Below, piece by piece: positions 1 through 5,465 of a stretch of 8,011 bases of DNA. The first letter of the stretch is position 1; every line of letters starts with the position of its first letter. The stretch covers positions 1 to 8,011 of the forward strand of contig JAKQNL010000202.1 of assembly GCA_029565815.1 (NCBI GenBank), read 5' to 3'. A model generated the notes under the pieces. It searched no databases. It saw nothing but the letters and a program-made list of their open reading frames with translations, and had not been told where the DNA came from. A program made the translations under genes and the position numbers. Source of the DNA: Spirochaetota bacterium (GTDB taxonomy: Bacteria > Spirochaetota > Spirochaetia > Treponematales > UBA12059).

Positions 1-1224
1 TTTGCCTACTTCGACGAGCGTATGTACAAGCGCGCGTTCGCATCGGGAGCCACACGCCTGCTGGCGCGCTTCACCGACCGGATACGAACCTGTTTTACCA
101 TGCCGGAGTTCGTGAATGTTATCCGCGAGGACCTGGAAAAAACCCTAGACGCGTCCGCCGTGCTTATCAAAAGCAATACCTGGGACGCCGTGTACACAAG
201 CCCAACGGCATTAACCAGCGACCCGGGCCTCCTCACCGTACTTAAAAAGAATTTCCGCGAGCTGTCCGAGGGCATAGGCTACCTCGACGATAAATTCAGC
301 CTGACCATATCCAAGAAAACCGCGCGCGGCATTTTCATATTCTGTAAAGGCTACTACCTGTTCATATTCGCCCGCTCCTGCGCGCACGTGGACCCGGACG
401 CATACCGCATCCTGTATGGCGAAATACAGATTTTCTTCGACCGCGTGATTACGGTATCCCGCCTGTTCCAGATAGCCGCCCTGTCCAAGGAATGGCGGCT
501 TATCGCAGAAACCCAGAAAACCTTCTTGCCGGCCGTGTTGCCCGAGCATCCTAAGCTGTCGCTTGCCGCTTACTTTAGGCCGCTCGTAAACGTATCCGGC
601 GATTTTTACGACGCCATACGCATAGACGACGACCGCACCCTCCTGGTTATGGGCGACGTGTCCGGCAAGGGCCTAGGCGCGGCCCTCGTCATGGGCATAG
701 CCATCAACACCATACGCGCTTCCGCGGACAAAGCGGACTTGCCCGCCCTCATACGCAAGGTGGACAACGCGATACGCGAGATGGGCTTTGAGGACAAGTA
801 CACCGTGCTGTTCCTGGGCGTGGCCGACATGAAAAAGCACACGTTATCATATATAAACGCAGCCCTGCCCGACCAATTCCTCATAGTAAAAACCGTGCGC
901 GGAACCGCGGTAAAGCGGCTTGAATCCAACCAGGGCATCGTGGGCCTCGTGCCCATCAATGAGATCGAAGTGGAAGAAGTGGAACTGCGCACCGAGGACG
1001 TGATCATCCTTTCCACCGACGGTTTGACCGAACTGGAAAACGAAGACGGCGTGCAGCTGGATCAGTCGCCGGAATGGCAGCGCATCATAGAAAGCGCTCA
1101 CGAGCTGGATCCGGAAGGTCTGGTGGAACGGCTGGCGACACTCGGTGAAACCTACGTGGGCAAAAAAGCGCTCCGGGACGACATAACCATTCTCGTGGCC
1201 AAGGTAGGACGCTTATGGGACTGA
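1..1224 (+). CDS. GAF-SpoIIE (RsbU-type) PP2C serine phosphatase, 5'-truncated
   Basis: Predicted PP2C/SpoIIE-family phosphatase that would dephosphorylate a STAS-domain antagonist, here most likely the protein encoded at 3347-3676. The frame is open from the first base, so the true start lies upstream; the ATG at 22 is only the first internal Met. Numbering from that Met, residues about 24-160 resemble a GAF-like sensor domain. Residues about 180-396 are the phosphatase, with the metal-binding aspartates in SGDFYD (D194), GDVSGKGL (D212), STDGL (D333) and RDDIT (D386/D387) all present, so it should be active. The leading residues FAYFDERMYKRAF look like the linker that follows a membrane region in such proteins, as in the next gene, so a membrane domain probably lies off the window. 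The last 10 bases overlap the next gene, indicating translational coupling. Family assignment is strong; the identity of the target is inferred from the neighbours. Confidence 0.9.
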   Translation, partial: FAYFDERMYKRAFASGATRLLARFTDRIRTCFTMPEFVNVIREDLEKTLDASAVLIKSNTWDAVYTSPTALTSDPGLLTVLKKNFRELSEGIGYLDDKFSLTISKKTARGIFIFCKGYYLFIFARSCAHVDPDAYRILYGEIQIFFDRVITVSRLFQIAALSKEWRLIAETQKTFLPAVLPEHPKLSLAAYFRPLVNVSGDFYDAIRIDDDRTLLVMGDVSGKGLGAALVMGIAINTIRASADKADLPALIRKVDNAIREMGFEDKYTVLFLGVADMKKHTLSYINAALPDQFLIVKTVRGTAVKRLESNQGIVGLVPINEIEVEEVELRTEDVIILSTDGLTELENEDGVQLDQSPEWQRIIESAHELDPEGLVERLATLGETYVGKKALRDDITILVAKVGRLWD

Positions 1225-3350
1225 CGATTTTCACATACCTGTCCACGGCCATCATCATCATTATGGCCTTCCGTATCCGTTCCAGGGGCAGAAAGCGCGA
1301 TGTGGCCATATACCGCATCGCCGCCCTGTGCACCGCCATCTACGGAGGCCTGCAGGCAAGCGGATACCTGCTTGCCGCAGACTATACGGATACAGCACTC
1401 ACGTTGATACGCTGGGCCGGAGCTTTCGCCTCATTCAGCTACCTGGCTTTTTTCCGCCTGTCGCTTACCTTCCCCTACGGCCGCAAGCTGGCAGGGGTGG
1501 ATGTGCTGCTTTTCGTCCTAGCGGGACTTTCCGCCTGGCGTTTTGCAGGAACGGGCGATTATCTGGAAAGCGTCCGGCGCGTGCTCCTGGAGTTCATACG
1601 CTTTGAAGGCCCTCGCTTCAAACTGTACGGCATGCTGAGCGCCGGCTTGGGGCTTGTATCCGCTGTCATTCTGTGGATACGCGCGCTGTTAATAAAAAGC
1701 CGCGTGTACCGCCAGCAGGCCTTCCTCATGTCGGCGGGCATTATCGCGTCCGTTCTGTACGGATACATGGTTTCCCTGTACCTGCCATCCGGAGGCGCAA
1801 CAACCATATACCCGATAGGCAGCCTGGGCGGTCTTTTGGCCGTGCTGGCGGCCGCATACGCGTTCTCGTCCACCCGCCTGTTCCATCTGCCGTCATTAAG
1901 CAAAACGCTCGCATCCCAAATGGCCATGATAGCCGTATTCGGCATTCCGCTGGCGCTGCTTGCGGGCATTCTGCTGCAATTCCGCCTGTCCATACCCGTC
2001 GTGCTGGTAACCCTCAGCATCGCGGCCTTCCTCCTGCTCGGCAGGGGCGCGGACCGTTTCGCGTCCAAGCGTTTCGGCACGGCGCGCAACGAGGAAGCCC
2101 GTGAGGAAATAGAGGCAGATATAGCGCACCTGGACCTGTCGCTCGGCCGCGAGGCCGTGCTCGCCTCGTTATCCACTATCCTGTCGGAACGCTTCGGCTC
2201 GCTGTGGTTCTGGATGCTGTCCGAAGACGACGCAGGCGGCCTGGTCCGCGTGTTTCCCGGCGAAGAAGAAAGCACCGTGGTTGGAGCCGGCTCGCCCGTA
2301 CTGGAGCCGCTTACATCACTGGAACGCCAGGTTATCCTAAAAACCGACGTGGTAGCCGACCCGGCATTCGCCGCGCACAAAGCAATACTTTTAGAATTCT
2401 TCGACGCACTGGGAGCCGAGGCCATCATCCTTGCAAAAGAAGGCCGCAGGATCATCGGCTTGTTCGCGCTGGGCCCGAAACGATCCGGCGCAGACTACAG
2501 CGCACTGGACTACGACGCATTCATGGCCATCCAAGGCAAGCTGTTCGTGGTCGCATATTACGTTCGGCACGTTGCCCGCGAGTCGCTCTTGGCCACGGTG
2601 GAAAAAGAAATAGGCCTAGCCGACCAGATCGTACGCGCCGTCCAGGAAACCATCGATCCTATCCGCTATCCGGGTGTGGATGTTTCCTATATATGCCAGT
2701 CCACCAGGCAGCTTGGCGGCGACCTGTACGACTCGGTTAAAATTTCTGAACATCGGTGGTTCTTCGTGGTAGGCGACGTGTCCGGCAAGGGCCTTAACGC
2801 TGCCATGTCCATGGTCATCCTAAAATCCATGATACGAACCCTCCTGCGCGAGGAAAAGGACTTCGTAAAGCTGGTATCCCGCACCAACGCATTCATAAAA
2901 GAACAGCTGCCCCGAGGCACGTTCTTCGCCGGGGTGTTCGGCTTCCTTGCGCTGGACAAAGGCTCGGTATATTTTATTAACTGCGGCATACCGGCGGTAT
3001 TCTTTAAGTCTCCGGGCCTGGACACGGTCATCGAGGTGCAGGGCGAGGGCAAGATGCTCGGTTTCGTGCGCAATCTGGAGCCATACCTGAAAACCAGGAA
3101 GCTTGCACTGCCGGCCGGATCCAGCCTGGTAATTACCACGGACGGCATCGTGGAAGCGGAAAACGTACGCGGGGAGCGCTACGGAAAAGAGCGCATGGTG
3201 CGCATTCTGGCCGAAAACAAAGGCGCAAACGCGAACGACACCATAGACGCAATCATCAAGAGCGCTACTGCGTTCACCGACGGAAAACTTGAGGACGACG
3301 TAACCGTCCTGGCCATCAATTACAGTGGCCGCAAGGGAGGCACAGCATGA
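1215..3350 (+). CDS. Membrane-anchored GAF-SpoIIE (RsbU-type) serine phosphatase
   Basis: A 711-residue sensor phosphatase. The N-terminus has about seven hydrophobic helices (roughly residues 3-19, 32-53, 61-85, 93-110, 136-160, 167-190, 198-220), like the 7TM input region found in some histidine kinases, followed by two more (about 233-254 and 257-276). A charged linker (280-305) leads to a GAF-like domain (about 305-455), a short helix, and a SpoIIE/PP2C domain (about 488-705). The metal-site aspartates are present: GGDLYD (D503), GDVSGKGL (D521), TTDGI (D643) and EDDVT (D694/D695). The start is supported by AAGGTAGGA at 1201-1209, five bases before the ATG, inside the end of the previous gene. 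It overlaps the STAS gene by four bases (ATGA). By family role it should remove phosphate from the STAS protein in response to a membrane or cytoplasmic signal; the ligand cannot be told from sequence. Confidence 0.92.
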   Translation: MGLTIFTYLSTAIIIIMAFRIRSRGRKRDVAIYRIAALCTAIYGGLQASGYLLAADYTDTALTLIRWAGAFASFSYLAFFRLSLTFPYGRKLAGVDVLLFVLAGLSAWRFAGTGDYLESVRRVLLEFIRFEGPRFKLYGMLSAGLGLVSAVILWIRALLIKSRVYRQQAFLMSAGIIASVLYGYMVSLYLPSGGATTIYPIGSLGGLLAVLAAAYAFSSTRLFHLPSLSKTLASQMAMIAVFGIPLALLAGILLQFRLSIPVVLVTLSIAAFLLLGRGADRFASKRFGTARNEEAREEIEADIAHLDLSLGREAVLASLSTILSERFGSLWFWMLSEDDAGGLVRVFPGEEESTVVGAGSPVLEPLTSLERQVILKTDVVADPAFAAHKAILLEFFDALGAEAIILAKEGRRIIGLFALGPKRSGADYSALDYDAFMAIQGKLFVVAYYVRHVARESLLATVEKEIGLADQIVRAVQETIDPIRYPGVDVSYICQSTRQLGGDLYDSVKISEHRWFFVVGDVSGKGLNAAMSMVILKSMIRTLLREEKDFVKLVSRTNAFIKEQLPRGTFFAGVFGFLALDKGSVYFINCGIPAVFFKSPGLDTVIEVQGEGKMLGFVRNLEPYLKTRKLALPAGSSLVITTDGIVEAENVRGERYGKERMVRILAENKGANANDTIDAIIKSATAFTDGKLEDDVTVLAINYSGRKGGTA

Positions 3351-3676
3351 CTGGCATTAGCGTAGAGCCAAGCCAAAAGGGCAAATTTACGGTCCTGACG
3401 GTTCAGGGCCCTATCAACAGCTACACGTTCACCGAGCTGCAGGAAAAGGCCATGAACTATGCCGGCAAGTCCGACCTGGCCATAGACCTGTCCGGCGTTA
3501 GCACCATGACCAGCGCGGGCATCGGGGTAATTCTTGCAGCCATAGAGGACGCGGAAGCCGCGGGCAAGCGCATTTTCATCGTGCAGCCATCAGAGGTAGC
3601 GCGGCTGGCCATAGAATCCACCGGCTTCGGAGACCGCTTCCCAACCGTGGCCACCATGAAGGATCTGCCGGCCTAG
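3347..3676 (+). CDS. STAS-domain anti-sigma-factor antagonist (RsbV/SpoIIAA-like)
   Basis: A single-domain STAS protein of 109 residues, the usual length for RsbV/SpoIIAA proteins. Members bind and inhibit a partner GHKL kinase when unphosphorylated and let go once phosphorylated. The signature loop is at residues 47-60, DLSGVSTMTSAGIG. The serine that follows the conserved Asp in RsbV and SpoIIAA (MDS-S/T-G) is kept as S56, the expected phosphoacceptor, but that Asp is replaced by T55. The start is well supported: AAGGGAGG at 3333-3340 lies six bases upstream, and the ATG overlaps the stop codon of the phosphatase gene. Its position between two phosphatases and a kinase makes it the likely shared substrate of all three. 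It ends in TAG, which sits in the loop of a GC-rich hairpin at 3667-3683. Confidence 0.93.
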   Translation: MTGISVEPSQKGKFTVLTVQGPINSYTFTELQEKAMNYAGKSDLAIDLSGVSTMTSAGIGVILAAIEDAEAAGKRIFIVQPSEVARLAIESTGFGDRFPTVATMKDLPA

Positions 3677-3683
3677 CGCCGGC
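3667..3683 (+). other. GC-rich hairpin spanning the STAS stop codon
   Basis: GCCGGC at 3667-3672 and again at 3678-3683 can pair as a perfect six-base stem with loop CTAGC, which contains the TAG stop of the STAS gene. It ends eight bases before the ATG of the kinase gene, within the footprint of an initiating ribosome. It has no following T-run, so it is not an intrinsic terminator. It may limit translation of the kinase relative to its antagonist, but that is inference; GC-rich coding sequence forms such short stems by chance. Confidence 0.4.
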
Positions 3684-3691
3684 GAACAGCA

Positions 3692-4183
3692 ATGAGCCAC
3701 GATAGCCAGCGGTCTTGTTCCTGCGCGCAGTCAGCAGGAGTATCCTCCTCTTTGGTAGCCGAAGTCCGGCTGCCGGGCGGGACACAAGCCATTGGTGCAT
3801 ACGACAAATTTCTTGCAGGCATTCCGTTTCTGTCCGACAGGGAGCGCTGTACCCTCACGATAGCCGGCGACGAGGTGGTGGACAACCTGGTTACCCACGG
3901 AGAGGTTGGCCAGGCCGGCATCCATGTGCGCATACGTAAAACCGCATCCTGTATCCTGTTCATGGCGCTGGTGGAAAGCCATGCAAGCTTTCGCGAGTTT
4001 GCCCAGCGTTTCAAAAACGGACTACTGCCCGGGCCTCGCTTTAACAAGCACCTGGGCCGGTGGCACGGTCTTGGGCTTACCATGTGCAGGAATCTATGCA
4101 CGCGCATCGTGTACCGCGCTGGCGAATATACCGACCGGGTGTTTCTGGAGTTCAGAACCGATCCTGGCTCATGTACTGACTAA
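3692..4183 (+). CDS. RsbW-like anti-sigma-factor serine kinase (GHKL ATPase fold)
   Basis: A 163-residue single-domain protein of the RsbW/SpoIIAB kind, which phosphorylates a STAS antagonist and, when free, holds a sigma factor or other client. The N box is clear (DEVVDNLVTHG, residues 60-70, with E61 and N65), as is the glycine-rich second ATP motif (GRWHGLGLTMCRNL, 122-135). The first glycine box, normally DxGxxF, reads ESHASF at 95-100, so the Asp and Gly are replaced; ATP binding may be altered. The start is uncertain. The ATG at 3692 has no recognisable Shine-Dalgarno sequence, and residues 1-20 (rich in Ser and Cys) do not look like the fold. A TTG at 3752 would begin just before the first strand (LVAEVRL) and has AGGAG at 3736-3740, eleven bases away. 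It lies in the same frame as the STAS gene, 15 bases after its stop, and is the last gene of the cluster. Confidence 0.85.
   Translation: MSHDSQRSCSCAQSAGVSSSLVAEVRLPGGTQAIGAYDKFLAGIPFLSDRERCTLTIAGDEVVDNLVTHGEVGQAGIHVRIRKTASCILFMALVESHASFREFAQRFKNGLLPGPRFNKHLGRWHGLGLTMCRNLCTRIVYRAGEYTDRVFLEFRTDPGSCTD
3736..3749 (+). promoter_or_regulatory. AGGAG/CTCCT mini-hairpin, possible internal ribosome binding site of the kinase
   Basis: AGGAG (3736-3740) is followed by TATC and its exact complement CTCCT (3745-3749). The AGGAG stands eleven bases before an in-frame TTG at 3752, an alternative start for the kinase gene. If that start is used, the site would be partly hidden in this five-base hairpin. 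The ATG at 3692 lacks any such site. The pairing is seen directly; its use in translation is inferred. Confidence 0.3.
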
Positions 4184-4220
4184 GGGGAACCTGTCGTTTT
4201 CGGCTGAAAGCCCGGTGTGT

Positions 4221-4254
4221 AAAAAAAGGACCGCGTAGTGCGGCCCTTTTCTTT
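4221..4254. terminator. Bidirectional intrinsic terminator between convergent genes
   Basis: Seven A's lead into a stem made of GG and CCGC paired with GCGG and CC, broken by one A-C mismatch, with loop GTAGT, followed by TTTTCTTT. The flanking A and T runs extend the stem. On the + strand it ends the kinase operon, 37 bases after its stop codon. Read on the - strand the A-run becomes a seven-T tail, so it can also end the dihydroorotate dehydrogenase-like gene, whose stop codon is at 4270-4272. Confidence 0.85.
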
Positions 4255-4269
4255 CGCATACAGACGCTA

Positions 4270-5247
4270 TCAGCCCTGTCCGGTGAGCGCGCGCACATAG
4301 TGCAGGCGGCCGTACAGCTCCGGGTTATCGGAATTACGGCGGGCAAGCCTGCCCTTCAGTTCCGTTAGCGATCCTACCTTTCGGCTGTCCATCCAGGTTT
4401 TCATCTCATCGAGGATAGTGCCAAGCACCTCGTAGCCCTTTGCGTACATCGCGGAACATATCTGAACGGCACTTGCACCAGCCGCTATCAATTTGAGCGC
4501 CGTGGCTCCGTCATACACGCCACCGGATGCGCACAGTTCCAAACCGGTGCGGCCTTCCAACAGGGCTATCCAGCGCAGGCTTTCATGGTACTGCTCCGGA
4601 CTGGATCGGGTTGGGCCGGCGCTTAAGCTCATGGCGTCCAGATCCACGTCCATGCGGTAGAAGCGGTTGAACAACACGGCCGACTTTGCCCCTGCCTTGG
4701 CCAAACGATGGGCCAGATTACCCGGGCTGGTATAGCCTACGCCCAGTTTTACGGCCACCGGAAGACGGACGGCTTTTGCCACTTCGCCGGTAAGCGTCAC
4801 CAGGGTATCTTCGATAGCCTTGGCTGTTTCCGCCGTATCGACAGACAGGTAGCCCATATTCAGTTCAAGCGCGTCGGCGCCCGCGCTTTCTATGCGCTTG
4901 GCAAAATCGACCCAAAAATCGCTGCCGGTGCAGTTGACGCTTGCCATAACCGCCGCGCGTCCGTCCTTGCGGGCGCTTTCCACCAGACTCAGATAATCAT
5001 CCGAGCCTTCGTTCATGCCCATGCCCGCCAGGTATGCTTCCGCCTCCGGATGCGCAAACGGGGAATCTCCGGCCGGCCGCAGCTCTGCCCGCAGCTGTTC
5101 TTCGAATAGCGACTTGAGCACCACGGCTCCTGCTCCAGCGTCTATGGCCCGTTTGACACCTTTTTCCGATGCGGTCAAACCGGACGATGCAGCGATGATT
5201 GGATTTTTGAGCTTGAGCCCAAGGTAGGATACGGAAAGATCGGCCAT
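4270..5247 (-). CDS. Dihydroorotate dehydrogenase-like flavoprotein
   Basis: A 325-residue TIM-barrel protein of the FMN-binding dihydroorotate dehydrogenase superfamily. The start MADLSVSYLGLKLKNPII, K45 in VVLKSLFEE, VAVKLG (K167), VLFNRFY (192-197) and the phosphate-binding ASGGV (240-244) match the cytosolic class 1-like fold. However, where true class 1A/1B enzymes have the ELNxSCPN loop with the catalytic Cys, this protein has ELNMGYLS (128-135), so the Cys is absent. This matches the separate family annotated as dihydroorotate dehydrogenase-like, whose substrate is unknown; it should not be named pyrD. The start is set by TAAAGGAG (complement of 5253-5260), five bases upstream. It is transcribed alone, from the promoter at 5311-5339, and converges on the kinase operon. 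No pyrimidine biosynthesis gene is nearby, so there is no context support for a role in that pathway. Confidence 0.88.
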   Translation of the reverse strand: MADLSVSYLGLKLKNPIIAASSGLTASEKGVKRAIDAGAGAVVLKSLFEEQLRAELRPAGDSPFAHPEAEAYLAGMGMNEGSDDYLSLVESARKDGRAAVMASVNCTGSDFWVDFAKRIESAGADALELNMGYLSVDTAETAKAIEDTLVTLTGEVAKAVRLPVAVKLGVGYTSPGNLAHRLAKAGAKSAVLFNRFYRMDVDLDAMSLSAGPTRSSPEQYHESLRWIALLEGRTGLELCASGGVYDGATALKLIAAGASAVQICSAMYAKGYEVLGTILDEMKTWMDSRKVGSLTELKGRLARRNSDNPELYGRLHYVRALTGQG

Positions 5248-5266
5248 GCGAGCTCCTTTATGGTAG

Positions 5267-5288
5267 ATGGGCAGGCTACAGTGCCCAT
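5267..5288 (-). promoter_or_regulatory. Inverted repeat in the leader of the dihydroorotate dehydrogenase-like gene
   Basis: ATGGGCA (5267-5273) and TGCCCAT (5282-5288) form a perfect seven-base inverted repeat around an eight-base spacer. It lies between the predicted transcription start (about 5304) and the ribosome binding site (5253-5260) of the - strand gene. It could be an mRNA hairpin or an operator half-site pair. A third copy, ATGGGCA at 5332-5338, overlaps the -35 element, which favours a protein-binding role; this is inferred. Confidence 0.4.
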
Positions 5289-5310
5289 GCAGATCTGATA
5301 ACCCGGAGTT

Positions 5311-5339
5311 ATTATACGGCCTAAAACCCGGATGGGCAA
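5311..5339 (-). promoter_or_regulatory. Sigma70-type promoter for the dihydroorotate dehydrogenase-like gene
   Basis: Read on the - strand, TTGCCC (complement of 5334-5339) is followed after exactly 17 bases by a consensus TATAAT (complement of 5311-5316). Initiation would be near 5304, giving a leader of about 57 bases before the ATG at 5247. This is the strongest promoter-like match in the divergent spacer. Confidence 0.65.
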
Positions 5340-5348
5340 CGCTGGTAT
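5322..5348 (+). promoter_or_regulatory. Possible sigma28 (FliA)-type promoter for the chemoreceptor gene
   Basis: TAAA (5322-5325), a 15-base gap, then GCTGGTAT (5341-5348). The motility sigma factor consensus in E. coli is TAAA-N15-GCCGATAA, so the first element and spacing are exact and five of eight bases of the second match. Chemoreceptor genes often use this sigma factor. An alternative is a sigma70 -10 at TATAAA (5414-5419), nearer the gene but without a good -35. It overlaps the divergent promoter at 5311-5339. Confidence 0.3.
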
Positions 5349-5465
5349 TGCGTATTCCGGCGAACTATACTGGTTGTACGCGTCCTGCGGGCTGTGCCCC
5401 GGCGCGCCATTTGTATAAAGGTGTCCGTACAGCGCTTGTCGCGATAGCGGACCGAGGAGATTGCC

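Noticed and set aside
1559..2455. Open frame of 298 codons on the - strand within the membrane phosphatase gene
   Set aside because: Antisense to conserved coding sequence; low-complexity Arg/Ser composition and no recognisable motif.
3906..4238. Alternative + strand frame over the kinase gene
   Set aside because: It lacks a ribosome site and any domain and runs into the terminator, while the kinase frame contains the N box and glycine-rich motif.
4270..5247. Naming the - strand gene pyrD
   Set aside because: The ELNxSCPN loop and its catalytic cysteine are missing and no pyrimidine genes are near, so only the like-protein family name is justified.
5366..5371. TATACT as a -10 element for the chemoreceptor gene
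   Set aside because: No acceptable -35 lies 16-18 bases upstream; the best hexamer there is TGGTAT. TTGCGT is only 12 bases away.
5416..5447. TAAA (5416-5419) with CGCGATAG (5440-5447) as a sigma28 promoter
   Set aside because: The gap between elements is 20 bases rather than 15 and the second element matches at only five positions; the pair at 5322-5348 has the right spacing.
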